A DNA stretch of 36,023 nt from Methanotorris formicicus Mc-S-70 (GTDB lineage: Archaea > AGJL01 > Methanococci > Methanococcales > Methanococcaceae). This document shows, piece by piece, positions 25,846 to 34,559 of the stretch (positions are counted from its first letter, which is position 1; every line of letters begins with the position of its first letter). The position numbers and the translations under genes were made by a program. The stretch lies in the NCBI RefSeq assembly GCF_000243455.1, contig NZ_AGJL01000015.1, forward strand, positions 1 to 36,023, read 5' to 3'. Below the pieces are notes generated by a model. The model made no database searches and had not been told where the DNA came from. It worked only from the letters and a program-made list of their open reading frames with translations.

Positions 25846-27069
25846 TTATCTATACAACACTTCCAAATGTGGAGATATAACTTCTCCTTTTCTCTTTTTA
25901 CCTATGATTTTATCCACTGCCTTCATGAAATCATCCATTGTTACATACTCCCTTCCTTCTCTAATTGCAAACATACCTGCCTCTGTGCAGATGGCTTTTA
26001 ATTCTGCCCCTACGCAACCTTCTGTCATTTTTGCGATTTTCTTTAAATTTATGTCCTTCAAGTTCATCTTTTTTGTATGTATTTTTAATATCTCCAATCT
26101 TCCTTCCTCATCTGGTGCAGGAATTTCTATGATTCTATCAAATCTTCCAGGTCTTAATATTGCTGGGTCTAATATGTCCAATCTGTTTGTTGCTCCAATA
26201 ACTTTGACATCCCCTCTTGCTTCAAATCCATCCATCTCCGCTAAGAGTTGCATTAATGTCCTCTGAACTTCCCTATCCCCACCTGTTAAAGCCTCTGTTC
26301 TTTTTGCAGCAACAGCATCAATTTCATCAATGAATATTATTGATGGTGCTTTTTCTTTTGCCAATTTAAAGACATCTCTAACCAACTTTGCACCTTCTCC
26401 AATGAATTTCTTTACAAGTTCTGAACCAACAATTTTTATGAATGTTGCATTGGTTTCTGCTGCAACTGCCTTAGCAAGCAATGTCTTACCAGTTCCCGGA
26501 GGTCCATATAAGAGAACTCCTTTTGGAGGTTCAATACCAATCTTTTCAAACAATTCTGGATTCTTTAATGGAAGTTCAACAACTTCTTTGATTTCTTGGA
26601 TTTGTTTTGCCAATCCACCAATATCGCTAAATGAAACTCTTGGTCTTTCATCAATCTCCATAGCCATTGCTCTTATATCTTTTTCTTTTGGAAGAATGTC
26701 TACTACAGACAATGTCTGCTGGTTTAAACAAACCCTTGCTCCTGGCATTAACTCCTCTGGATTTACGAATTGAGAAACATTAACCAAAAAATGCGGTCCT
26801 GTTGAACTCTTTACAACAACTTTTCTATCGCTAACTTTTTCAATGATTGTTCCAATTATCAATGGAGGGACTCTCAACCTGTCAAGTTCTCTCTTTAGGA
26901 TTTCATTTTCTTTTATTAATTGTAAATTCTCTCTCTCCAAGTCCCTCTTTTCCATCTCCATTCGTAAAAGTTTGCTTTCCAATTCGGCAATATATGCTTT
27001 CTCTTTAAATTCATTTAAATCTATTTTTTCATTGTTTTCTTTTATATCGTTGTATTCTTCATAAGCCAT
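25846..27069 (-). CDS. pan: Proteasome-activating nucleotidase PAN
   Basis: PAN, 407 residues, the AAA+ hexamer that unfolds substrates and opens the 20S proteasome. A coiled coil spans about 20-66 ([19 protein letters not shown]), and an OB fold about 70-130. Walker A GPPGTGKT is at 189-196, Walker B FIDEID near 246-251, and the arginine-finger region RPGRFDR near 306-312. The C-terminus is LYR, a HbYX motif that docks into the alpha-ring pockets. ATG follows GGAGGT. It is divergent from the MBF1 gene and convergent with the DUF262 remnant. The proteasome subunits are not in the window. Confidence 0.97.
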   Translation of the reverse strand: MAYEEYNDIKENNEKIDLNEFKEKAYIAELESKLLRMEMEKRDLERENLQLIKENEILKRELDRLRVPPLIIGTIIEKVSDRKVVVKSSTGPHFLVNVSQFVNPEELMPGARVCLNQQTLSVVDILPKEKDIRAMAMEIDERPRVSFSDIGGLAKQIQEIKEVVELPLKNPELFEKIGIEPPKGVLLYGPPGTGKTLLAKAVAAETNATFIKIVGSELVKKFIGEGAKLVRDVFKLAKEKAPSIIFIDEIDAVAAKRTEALTGGDREVQRTLMQLLAEMDGFEARGDVKVIGATNRLDILDPAILRPGRFDRIIEIPAPDEEGRLEILKIHTKKMNLKDINLKKIAKMTEGCVGAELKAICTEAGMFAIREGREYVTMDDFMKAVDKIIGKKRKGEVISPHLEVLYR

Positions 27070-27285
27070 TATATTACCTCCATAAATATATAATGAAAAA
27101 TAAAATATATATGTGTTGTGAAAATTGGTAATATTTTTAAATTCTAATCTATTAATATCAAAATTTTATAATATTAAATACCTTAATAATATATTTAATA
27201 TCCATGCTTACGTATTTATATTTAATGGTTAATTGGTATTTCTGTAAAAATCTTCAGCATTCTTTGTTTGAAAGGTGAATTGGAT

Positions 27286-27768
27286 ATGAACATTTGTGAA
27301 CTTTGTGGGAAAGAGACAACAAAATTATACAAAGTTAGGATTGAAGGCGTTGAAATGACTGTGTGTAAGGAATGTGCAAAATTTGGAGTTACCCCAAAAA
27401 GTTATTCAAGGTTAGGGGTTGCCAAAACCCCTACTTCAAAAACCACATCTACAAAAAAATCAAAAAGACCTTATAAGGATTTATTCGATAACTTAAAAAC
27501 GCTTGTCGAGGATTATGGTGATGTTATAAGAGAAGCGAGAGAGGAAAAGGGATTGACTATTGAAGAACTTGCAAAGCGTGTAGGGATTAAGGTTTCTACC
27601 CTCCATAAAATAGAGAGAAATGAATTAGAGCCAGAAGAAAAATATGTAAAAAGATTGGAGAAGGAATTGGGTATAAGCTTATATGAAGAAGGAGACATTG
27701 ATTATAGTGCAAGTAGTGGAGATGAGGGATTAACCCTTGGCGATTTCATAAAAATAAGGAGAAAATGA
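27286..27768 (+). CDS. MBF1-type transcription factor (zinc ribbon plus HTH)
   Basis: Archaeal multiprotein-bridging-factor-1 homologue, 160 residues. The N-terminal zinc ribbon has [16 protein letters not shown] and VCKECAKFG (two CxxC pairs). A basic Ser/Thr/Lys linker of about 40 residues ([17 protein letters not shown]) follows. The Cro-type HTH reads [20 protein letters not shown] and [15 protein letters not shown]. Archaeal MBF1 is a conserved factor associated with the ribosome, and its role in transcription or translation is not settled. ATG 27286 is 7 nt after GGTGA; the frame open from 27268 overlaps the RBS. It ends 2 bp from the convergent taw2 gene. Confidence 0.92.
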   Translation: MNICELCGKETTKLYKVRIEGVEMTVCKECAKFGVTPKSYSRLGVAKTPTSKTTSTKKSKRPYKDLFDNLKTLVEDYGDVIREAREEKGLTIEELAKRVGIKVSTLHKIERNELEPEEKYVKRLEKELGISLYEEGDIDYSASSGDEGLTLGDFIKIRRK

Positions 27769-27770
27769 TT

Positions 27771-28529
27771 TTAATTTTTATTTATTCTTTCAAACTCTGC
27801 ATCAACAACAACATGCCAAACTCCGGGGGCGTATTTTTTTATTTTAAATATTTTATAACCAACTAATTTATAGTTATTTTTTTCTGCATAGAACTTTAAC
27901 CTTTCAATGGGTCTGATGTTGATAATCTTCTCTGCAACAGTTTCGTGGTAATGAATAATCCCCTTATCCTTTAAAAATTCAAAAGCCTTATCTAAGAACT
28001 TGTGTGTTTTATGGACGTAGCCCATTATTATTCTATCCGCAATATCCTTAAACTCAACCTTCCTATTATCGCTTAGAATTGGGACAACATTATTCAATTT
28101 ATTTAATTTTATGTTTTCACAGAGGTAATGGTAAGAGGTAGGATTTATTTCAATTGCATAAATCTTTTTTGGCTTTGAATGTTTTGCCATTGGAATTGTG
28201 AAATATCCAATCCCAGCAAACATATCTACAACAACCTCATTTTCATTGCTAATTTTTGCCATCCTTTCTCTTTCTTTAATATTCCCCATACTCCACATAA
28301 CTTTTTTAACATCAATTTTAAATAAACACCCATGTTCTTTGTGGATGGTTTCTGTTTCATTCCCATAGAGTATTTTTAAATGTGGTGTTCTAAAATCTCC
28401 AGTTATTTGTGCTGTATATTTTGCAATTGTCTTGCATTTTGTTTTTTCTACGAGGTATTTTATCTCTTCTTCATTTAGATTATCCTTAACAATTAAAATA
28501 TCCCCAATTTTTTGATATTTTATTCTCAT
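27771..28529 (-). CDS. taw2: Taw2 wyosine-pathway aminocarboxypropyltransferase
   Basis: A Trm5-like class I SAM protein, 252 residues. EVVVDMFAGIGYFTIPMAK is motif I and AIEINPTSYHYLCENIKLN motif II. In the catalytic motif it has IIMGYVHKTHKFL, where Trm5 methyltransferases have an NLP-type motif. This identifies Taw2/TYW2, which moves the 3-amino-3-carboxypropyl group of SAM to the wye base at G37 of tRNA-Phe. The N-terminal region is short, as in archaeal Taw2, lacking the longer Trm5 D1 domain. I prefer ATG 28529, which begins 1 nt after the stop of the Gate-domain gene; a TTG at 28541 is possible. Confidence 0.9.
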   Translation of the reverse strand: MRIKYQKIGDILIVKDNLNEEEIKYLVEKTKCKTIAKYTAQITGDFRTPHLKILYGNETETIHKEHGCLFKIDVKKVMWSMGNIKERERMAKISNENEVVVDMFAGIGYFTIPMAKHSKPKKIYAIEINPTSYHYLCENIKLNKLNNVVPILSDNRKVEFKDIADRIIMGYVHKTHKFLDKAFEFLKDKGIIHYHETVAEKIINIRPIERLKFYAEKNNYKLVGYKIFKIKKYAPGVWHVVVDAEFERINKN

Positions 28530-28530
28530 A

Positions 28531-29478
28531 TTATCCCACAAAGATACTTATTAAAGCAACAAATAGGATTGTTATAAAAACCCTCGCCAATGTTGAGATG
28601 AGCATCAAATTCGTCCCGTCTTTAAACCCATAAATTCCAACATAATATGGAATTAGCCATCTAATCATGGTTATACTCGATAATATGGAACCAAATAATA
28701 ATGCCCTTATAGCCCTAAATGCATCAATAGTTCCTTCTTTCAACATTGCTCCTGCCATTGTGTAGGATGCTATGGCATTAATCATTGAAGTTATTGATAT
28801 CGTTAATTCCTCTGTTGAAAATGGCAAAAATCCTATGTAATTTTTTATAAAGTTTGTTAAATAATCAAATATTCCAATTTCAATTAAAAAAGATGTTAGA
28901 ATTGATGCAATAATCATTGTTTTTAAAATTTGGGAAGAGTTCTTTATGGTCTTTTTTAGTGCATTTTTTAAAGCATGTTTGTAATTTACCTTAATATTCT
29001 GTTTTTTCTTATTACTTGCTTTTGTATTTCTCTTTATTAAGGCCTTCCCCAATAATGCAAAAAATAGCGTTTGGAGTAAACCAATCAAAACTAAAATAAA
29101 AAAATATATTAATCCCCAATTTCCCAATGTAGCCAACAAAACAGGCAATACAGAATCCCAATGCCTCAACATCGCAGGAAATGCATCTATTAATGAGGCG
29201 ATATATAATTCCTTCTTATCTATTGCCCCATTCCTATAAAAATCAGCGAGCATGATATTTGCAGTCCTTGGGTCTATAAATGCAGTAGTTATCGCTATTC
29301 CACATTCCTCTGGAAGATTTGCAAGTTTTATAAAGATATTTCCAATAAAGGACATTTTTCCAATGATACCAAACTCTATCAAAATTTCTGCAACAAATAC
29401 TCCTACAATTAACCCAGGAACAGAGTATTTTAAAAATATTAAACTAAGTTCAAGAGTAGAGAGGATTAATTCCATCAT
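28531..29478 (-). CDS. Nucleoside-recognition (Gate) domain membrane protein
   Basis: A 315-residue polytopic membrane protein with about eight hydrophobic segments in two halves, separated by a basic loop (about 145-175, rich in K and N). The halves contain related gate-type blocks: ITTAFIDPRTANIMLADFYRNG and SITSMINAIASYTMAGAMLKEG. Gate/nucleoside-recognition proteins are linked to nucleoside or ion transport and spore proteins, but the substrate is unknown. It lies 36 bp after cbiO and 1 nt before taw2, so it could be transcribed with either. I recall the same pairing with taw2 in M. jannaschii, so its tie to cobalt is probably incidental. Confidence 0.75.
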   Translation of the reverse strand: MMELILSTLELSLIFLKYSVPGLIVGVFVAEILIEFGIIGKMSFIGNIFIKLANLPEECGIAITTAFIDPRTANIMLADFYRNGAIDKKELYIASLIDAFPAMLRHWDSVLPVLLATLGNWGLIYFFILVLIGLLQTLFFALLGKALIKRNTKASNKKKQNIKVNYKHALKNALKKTIKNSSQILKTMIIASILTSFLIEIGIFDYLTNFIKNYIGFLPFSTEELTISITSMINAIASYTMAGAMLKEGTIDAFRAIRALLFGSILSSITMIRWLIPYYVGIYGFKDGTNLMLISTLARVFITILFVALISIFVG

Positions 29479-29514
29479 AAAATTTTATTTGGAAACCTAA
29501 CTATTTATAGTTAA

Positions 29515-30354
29515 TTAGCATTTTTCTTCCAAATATCTTCTTAAATTCTTTCTAACTTCCCCAATAGTAAATCCCATTTCAATAGGCAACTCATCTTTAT
29601 CTCTCAAAACCTCAATCAAATGAGCAACTCTCGGCAATCTTAAATTTGCCTTTCTTATTGTCTCAACATCTTCAAAGACCTCTTTTGGAGTCCCACTTTT
29701 TATTATTTGTCCTTTACTCATCACATAAACCCTATCTGCGTAAATTGGGACCAAATCAACATCATGGGTTGATACTATAATCGTCATTCCTTTTTTATTT
29801 AACTCATATAGCAATTTCATAATTTGAGATGCTCCAATTGGATCTAAGCCTGCCGTTGGTTCATCTAAAACAATAACATCAGGCTCCATTGCTAAAATTC
29901 CAGCGATAGCGACCCTCTTTTTCTGCCCGCCACTTAAATGATGAGGGGGTTTGTTCTCAAAGGCCTCCATTCCTACGGCTTTTAATGATTCTTTAACCCT
30001 CCTCTCAACCTCCCCCTCATCCAATCCCAAGTTTAAAGGCCCAAAGGCAACGTCCTGCTTAACTGTTGGGGCAAATAGTTGATCATCTGGATTTTGAAAT
30101 ACGATGCCTACTGTTTTCCTAACCTCAATTAAATCTTTTGAATTGTATTTTATTGATTTTCCTTTAATTAAAATTTCTCCTTTTGTTGGCTTTAAAATCC
30201 CATTGAAGTGTAAAAAAAGCGTTGATTTCCCCGCACCATTTGGACCCAATAAGGCAACCATTTCCCCTTTTTTTGCTATAAAGTTTATGCCATTTAACGC
30301 CTTTGTCCCATCCGGATATTGAAAATGTAAATCTCTCGTTTCAATTATGTTCAT
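29515..30354 (-). CDS. cbiO: Cobalt ECF transporter ATP-binding protein CbiO
   Basis: The ATPase of the cobalt uptake complex, 279 residues. Walker A is GPNGAGKST, the Q-loop sits in FQNPDDQLFAPTVKQDV, the ABC signature is LSGGQKKRVAIAG, Walker B VIVLDEPTAGLDP, and the H-loop STHDVDL. The C-terminal 60 residues (PKEVFEDVETIRKANLRLP) are typical of ECF-type CbiO. It likely acts as a homodimer on CbiQ. I use the second ATG (30354), since GGTGA is 4 nt before it and only 1 nt before the first. It is the last subunit gene, 9 bp after cbiQ. Confidence 0.95.
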   Translation of the reverse strand: MNIIETRDLHFQYPDGTKALNGINFIAKKGEMVALLGPNGAGKSTLFLHFNGILKPTKGEILIKGKSIKYNSKDLIEVRKTVGIVFQNPDDQLFAPTVKQDVAFGPLNLGLDEGEVERRVKESLKAVGMEAFENKPPHHLSGGQKKRVAIAGILAMEPDVIVLDEPTAGLDPIGASQIMKLLYELNKKGMTIIVSTHDVDLVPIYADRVYVMSKGQIIKSGTPKEVFEDVETIRKANLRLPRVAHLIEVLRDKDELPIEMGFTIGEVRKNLRRYLEEKC

Positions 30355-30363
30355 CATTTCACC

Positions 30364-31161
30364 TTAGATTTTTATGTATGAAGTTATAGCAAAATTTCTT
30401 GTCAAATATACCAATATTATCAAAAGTATATCAAATATTGCAATAAATAAAATGTATTTAATTGGTGGATTTTCTATGCTGTGTAGTAATCTCAACTTTC
30501 CATCATAACATCTTGCCATCATTGTAATGTTTAATATTTCCCCTTTCTCCCAAGCCCTAATAAATAAATGAGCGGCTAAAGCACCAAGAGATTTGTATGT
30601 TGATTTTAAGTTTGAAGTTCCTAACCTTGATTCTTGAGCAAATTTCATCCTTTCATATTCTTCATATAAAACAAAAATATATCTGTAAATAAGCATCATC
30701 ATATCAACAACAACATCTGGCATCTTCAACTCTCTAAATATATAAAATAATTCAACCATTGGTGTTGTAAAAGCCAAAAATAACATACTACTAATTCCTC
30801 CGAGCATCCTCCCAAACAGTAAAACTCCTAAATCAATTCCATCTTTGTATATGGGAATTTCAAATCCAAAGATATTTATCTTGAACCATTCAACTGTTCC
30901 AAATAAAAAGGCAAATATTAGTAAATTTAATAATCCAAACCCAAATGGAATCCCAACAAATACAACATAAATTTTCTTCGGGATTTTTGCCTTGAATAAC
31001 AATAATATAGATACTACAAAAAATATTAACAATGGAACTATTGCTGACTTTGAAAAAACAGAGATTAGAAGTAGAGATAAAGCAAATATAACCTTCAATT
31101 TTGGATTTACATGCTTTAACTTATTGTTAAAAGCAATGTTATCAACAGTGTTATATTTCAT
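30364..31161 (-). CDS. cbiQ: Cobalt ECF transporter T component CbiQ
   Basis: The energy-coupling transmembrane subunit, 265 residues with about five or six membrane segments. NKLKHVNPKLKVIFALSLLL is the conserved start. The cytoplasmic coupling helices contain MKFAQESRLG and AWEKGEILNITMMARCYDG, where the A-R-G/A-R-C type motifs contact CbiO. ATG 31161 is preferred over a GTG at 31170, because the latter is part of the RBS (AGGTGG). It lies between cbiN (about 57 bp upstream) and cbiO. Confidence 0.94.
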   Translation of the reverse strand: MKYNTVDNIAFNNKLKHVNPKLKVIFALSLLLISVFSKSAIVPLLIFFVVSILLLFKAKIPKKIYVVFVGIPFGFGLLNLLIFAFLFGTVEWFKINIFGFEIPIYKDGIDLGVLLFGRMLGGISSMLFLAFTTPMVELFYIFRELKMPDVVVDMMMLIYRYIFVLYEEYERMKFAQESRLGTSNLKSTYKSLGALAAHLFIRAWEKGEILNITMMARCYDGKLRLLHSIENPPIKYILFIAIFDILLIILVYLTRNFAITSYIKI

Positions 31162-31218
31162 AAAAGCCACCTTTAAATTCTTTTTAAAAAAAATAAAGAT
31201 AAAAATAAAAAAAAGATA

Positions 31219-31506
31219 TTAAGCTGCCATCTGTCTTTTTGCATTATAGTATCCAATGTAATATCCAATAATTATAGCCCCAATTGCCGCCTGTAAAGCA
31301 AACAATAAACTTTCAATTTCTCCACTTGGAGGTTCCCATATTGGATGAAACCATGGATGATAACCTGTAGCCTCTATTGCTTCAGTACCTACATCATCAG
31401 AGCCTCCAAAGTATCCTTGTTCTTCACCTTTACCAGCATACATTATTAAAGGTATAGTAATTATTAATGCAACTAATCCTAATAGTATAATATGTTTTGT
31501 TTCCAA
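31219..31506 (-). CDS. cbiN: Cobalt transporter accessory subunit CbiN
   Basis: CbiN, 95 residues, has two membrane helices (IILLGLVALIITIPLIMY and the C-terminal LLFALQAAIGAIIIGYYIG) with an outward loop between them, GGSDDVGTEAIEATGYHPW. It associates with CbiM and is needed for cobalt transport by Cbi-type systems. Its presence distinguishes this operon from NikMNQO types that use NikN or a fused subunit. The likely start is TTG 31506, one base after the cbiM stop and 5 nt after GGAGGTGA. A GTG at 31515 would add three residues but lies inside that site. Confidence 0.92.
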   Translation of the reverse strand: METKHIILLGLVALIITIPLIMYAGKGEEQGYFGGSDDVGTEAIEATGYHPWFHPIWEPPSGEIESLLFALQAAIGAIIIGYYIGYYNAKRQMAA

Positions 31507-31507
31507 T

Positions 31508-32209
31508 TTATTCACCTCCTACAGGGGCAGGATTTAAGTATGGTTTTAGTTCTTCCTCTGGAACAACCCCTAACTTCAACAACAAGTCAGGTCTTAATTT
31601 CTTAATGTAGTCCCAAATTATGACTGTTAATAGACCTTCTGCAATTGCTAAAGGAACTTGTGTGTATGCATAAATTACAATGAATTTTGTAAATGCCGCT
31701 GTGAATGAAGGTATTGGGAATGCAATTGCTAATTGAACTGCTGTTGTAACATAAGTTAACCAATCTCCAAACAATGCTGCGAAGAATATTGCAATTGAAG
31801 AGTTTAATCTTGCTTTAATACATAACCTATATACAATAATTGCGGCAGTTGGTCCAACAATTGCCATTGAAAAATCATTAGCTCCAAGTGTTGTTAAACC
31901 ACCATGTGCTAAGAATAATGCTTGGAACAATAGAACAATAGCCCCTAAAACAGCAGTTATTGGAACACCAAATAACACTGCCCCTAACCCATTACCACAA
32001 GGGTGGGAACAACTTCCTGTAACTGATGGCATCTTTAAAGAACTTAATATAAACATATATGCTCCAGATATTGCAACTAATGGCTTCATTTCTGGACTTT
32101 CTTCAAATAATTTTTTTAATTTGTATACTCCATAAGCCATCACTACACCAGACACAATCCACCAAAATGCACACCACATTGGTGGAAGGTATCCCTCCAT
32201 TATATGCAT
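31508..32209 (-). CDS. cbiM: Cobalt ECF transporter substrate-binding component CbiM
   Basis: The S component, 233 residues and about seven membrane helices. The N-terminus MHIMEGYLPPMW is diagnostic: the free amino group and His2 coordinate the metal. VTGSCSHPCGNGLGAVLFG carries the third-ligand region, and LTTLGANDFSMAIVGPTAA follows. Cobalt is favoured over nickel because of the MHIMEG start and the presence of cbiN; nickel cannot be excluded. Cobalt feeds the corrinoid of the methyl-transfer reactions of methanogenesis. GGTGATAAC precedes the ATG. It is the first gene of cbiMNQO and is divergent from the NicO-family gene. Confidence 0.95.
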   Translation of the reverse strand: MHIMEGYLPPMWCAFWWIVSGVVMAYGVYKLKKLFEESPEMKPLVAISGAYMFILSSLKMPSVTGSCSHPCGNGLGAVLFGVPITAVLGAIVLLFQALFLAHGGLTTLGANDFSMAIVGPTAAIIVYRLCIKARLNSSIAIFFAALFGDWLTYVTTAVQLAIAFPIPSFTAAFTKFIVIYAYTQVPLAIAEGLLTVIIWDYIKKLRPDLLLKLGVVPEEELKPYLNPAPVGGE

Positions 32210-32503
32210 GTTATCACCCCATTAATTCAAAAGAAATTAATTCAATTACTATAAACTTGATTTATACTATATATAATTAACTATTTTTTATGAGTATTCA
32301 AATATACTTTATTAATATGATTTAAATATTATTTTTTCTTATTTATTATTATTTTCTCATAATAAAAATAATTAAAGACATTTTTAATACATATTAAATT
32401 TTCTTTTTTAGTAATAAACTATTTAAATATAAGCCTAAGTATAATAATATTAAGTATTACAATAATTTAAATTATTTAAATAATAATTATGAAGGTGTTT
32501 TTC
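32210..32503. promoter_or_regulatory. Divergent promoter region of cbiM and nicO
   Basis: About 290 bp of nearly pure A/T between two cobalt/nickel transporter genes. An ATTAATTC direct repeat lies in the cbiM leader (about 32222-32243). AGTAT/ATACT inverted half-sites are at 32293-32297 and 32304-32308, and AAGTAT occurs twice more near 32437-32457. A TATA-like TTTAAATATAAG for nicO is near 32422-32432. These could be sites for a metal-responsive repressor, but short A/T repeats arise easily by chance here. I see no cobalamin riboswitch. Confidence 0.35.
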
Positions 32504-33136
32504 ATGGAGTTTGTTTTCATTGCAACAGCGTTCATACTCGGTATGTTGCATGCCCTCGAACCCGGACACGGAAAGAGTGTTTTAGCAGCGTACGTTTTGG
32601 GAACTAAGGCAGATATTAAAGATGCCATAACATTGGGAGCAACAATAACCTTATCCCACACTTTTGTTGTGTTTATGCTTGGCATTTTGTCAATTTACCT
32701 GATGAAAAGTGTAAGTGCAGGGATTGCTCATGATTTGATGAGTGTAATAGGGGGAGCAATACTAATAGGCGTGGGATTGTGGATTTTGAACAATTATTTC
32801 CATCCACATGAGCACAAGATAGATACAAAAAAAGGAGTTATTGCCATTGGCTTATCTGCTGGATTAATCCCATGCCCAGCGGCATTGGCTGTCCTTTTAC
32901 TTTCAATTGCGGAGGGAGATGTTTTAAATGGTCTAATTTATGTGGTAGTTTTCAGCATAGGATTGGCGTTAAGTTTAACAACTTTGTCAGTTTTATTTGT
33001 TAAAAGCAAGAGATTCATCAAAAAATATGCTGGAAGTGAAAAAATAAACAAACTTCCATTAATAAGCGGAACCATAATAATTTTGATAGGTTTATATACT
33101 TTGGGACATCTAATATTGGAATTTGTTGGATTTTAA
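32504..33136 (+). CDS. NicO-family nickel/cobalt transporter
   Basis: A 210-residue, six-helix membrane protein of the NicO (RcnA/NiCoT-related) family. The first helix carries LGMLHALEPGHGKSVLAAYV, with the H-x5-GH metal signature. LGATITLSHTFVVF gives the second conserved His. A short His-rich cytoplasmic loop, HPHEHK, and SAGLIPCPAALAVLL follow, as in RcnA and its relatives. The family includes both exporters and importers. Divergent placement from cbiMNQO suggests a shared metal, either for uptake backup or for export of excess. ATG 32504 follows GAAGGTG with a 6-nt spacer; the frame from 32489 includes the RBS. Confidence 0.9.
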   Translation: MEFVFIATAFILGMLHALEPGHGKSVLAAYVLGTKADIKDAITLGATITLSHTFVVFMLGILSIYLMKSVSAGIAHDLMSVIGGAILIGVGLWILNNYFHPHEHKIDTKKGVIAIGLSAGLIPCPAALAVLLLSIAEGDVLNGLIYVVVFSIGLALSLTTLSVLFVKSKRFIKKYAGSEKINKLPLISGTIIILIGLYTLGHLILEFVGF

Positions 33137-33162
33137 AACCGTTAGGTTTTGCCTAACTTTTT
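33135..33162 (+). terminator. Hairpin terminator after the NicO gene
   Basis: GTTAGG (33141-33146) pairs with CCTAAC (33152-33157), followed by five T. A second hairpin, AAAACC (33135-33140) with GGTTTT (33145-33150), overlaps it and cannot form at the same time. It starts at the stop codon of the NicO gene and ends about 28 bp before the methyltransferase start. Confidence 0.6.
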
Positions 33163-33190
33163 CTAAAAGTTTCACTGGATTCGTGAGAGT

Positions 33191-33898
33191 ATGAGATTGG
33201 CAAAATATTATGATGCATTGGCAAAGGAGTATGATAAAGCATATAGTTTTGAGAAATTGAAATGGATGAGAGAAGTGGAAAATATTATCATCTCAAAAGA
33301 GATTAAAAAGGGGTTTTTTGTTTTGGACGTTGGATGTGGTAGTGGAGAGCAGTTGAAGAAGTTAAATAATGCTGTTGGATTGGATATATCAATAGAAATG
33401 GCGAAAATAGCAAATAAAAAGACAAATAAATTAGTTGTTGTTGGAAATGCTGAAAATTTACCTTTTAAAAATAACACCTTTGATTGTGTGATTTCCTTTT
33501 TTGGAGCATTAAATCATGTAAATTTAGATAGAGCGTTAAAAGAAATAAGAAGAGTTCTAAAAAAAGATGGGATTTTTATATTTACTGTTGCCAACGCCTA
33601 TGATATAAAATGGATTCTTAGAAACATAAAAAGAAAAGGCATAAAGAAGACCATAAAAGCAATAAGAAACAAAAAAGGGGAGTTAGTTAGGTTTTCAAAT
33701 GGGAGGAGGATAAGAGTAAAGACAAAATTTTACACAATTAAATATATTGAAAATGCACTAAATAAATATAATTTTCGTATAAAATACACATTTGGAACAA
33801 ATATTACAAATTCTTTTATTGATAAATTCATTTATAAAAGTTTTTTAAAGAACTTTGGATGTTATATCGGCGTTGTGGCTAAAAAGAGAAAAATATAA
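33191..33898 (+). CDS. Class I SAM-dependent methyltransferase
   Basis: A 235-residue methyltransferase of the UbiE/Methyltransf_11 type. Motif I is FVLDVGCGSGEQLKKL near residue 46, and the acidic motif II is AVGLDISIEMAKIA. Post-I and motif IV/V segments are NAENLPFKNNTFDCVIS and ALKEIRRVLKKDGIFIFTVA. The second half is very basic (KRKGIKKTIKAIRNKKGE), which may indicate a nucleic-acid or anionic-lipid substrate. The substrate is unknown. ATG follows GTGAGAG. The hairpin after nicO separates it from that gene, so it probably has its own expression. Confidence 0.85.
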   Translation: MRLAKYYDALAKEYDKAYSFEKLKWMREVENIIISKEIKKGFFVLDVGCGSGEQLKKLNNAVGLDISIEMAKIANKKTNKLVVVGNAENLPFKNNTFDCVISFFGALNHVNLDRALKEIRRVLKKDGIFIFTVANAYDIKWILRNIKRKGIKKTIKAIRNKKGELVRFSNGRRIRVKTKFYTIKYIENALNKYNFRIKYTFGTNITNSFIDKFIYKSFLKNFGCYIGVVAKKRKI

Positions 33899-33931
33899 AA
33901 TAAAAATAAAAAAATAGATATTATAATTTTT

Positions 33932-34470
33932 TCACTTTTTTATTATTCTTAAAGTGAGTAATGGAATTACTATTAATGTTAGGAGTATTACCCCTAAAGG
34001 AATTGGTGTTTTTATTGGTTGGTTGTTGATATTTTGAGTATTATTTTTATAGGTTATATTGAGAACTGCGTTGGCAGATGCACTCTTCATAGTATTAGGA
34101 AAAGAAACTGATACATAAACCCAAAATTTATTCTTATCTTTTAAATAATTTGTTAAATTATAAGTTCTAGTATACGGATCATGATTAGTATATTGATTAT
34201 ACTGTTTTGAAAAAGAACCGCCGTTACTACAACTATAACTTATAGTACAACTATAGCTCCAGACAAAACTACCAGTATAACCTGATCTACTCGTCACCTT
34301 TAAAATCGCACTTTCAACTGTACCCCATTAGGAATCTGAATAGTAGTATTTCCACTATATGTATTTGTAGTAGCATTTTTATTCATATTTATTGTATAAT
34401 CTATCTCCTCTGCAAAGCACATCTGTATACTAAATATAAATATGGTGCATAGTAAAAACATCTTTTTCAT
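33932..34470 (-). pseudogene. Frameshifted secreted protein with PIPLG C-terminal tail
   Basis: The gene starts at ATG 34470 with a clear signal peptide (MKKMFLLCTIFIFSIQMCFA) and an RBS-like AGTGAT. It breaks at a run of four G on the coding strand (34323-34326). In the first frame translation stops 15 codons later. With one G removed the reading becomes IPNGTVESAILKVTSRSGY and continues to the end at 33932. The mature part is rich in Ser, Tyr, Asn and Thr with two Cys (SYSCTISYSCSNGG). The C-terminus is TPIPLGVILLTLIVIPLL, then a basic KK end. That layout (short motif, membrane helix, basic tail) resembles archaeosortase substrates. It may be a true mutation, a sequencing error or phase variation. 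Confidence 0.72.
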
Positions 34471-34559
34471 AATATCACTAATTTTCCATTGGTAATTATA
34501 TTATTTGTGTTTTATAAAAACAAATATTTAACCTTTTTTTTGAAGATTTGAATATTTAA

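Noticed and set aside
32210-32503. A cobalamin riboswitch upstream of cbiM
   Set aside because: The region is almost pure A/T with none of the conserved G/C-rich B12-box or stems, and such riboswitches are not typical of these archaea.
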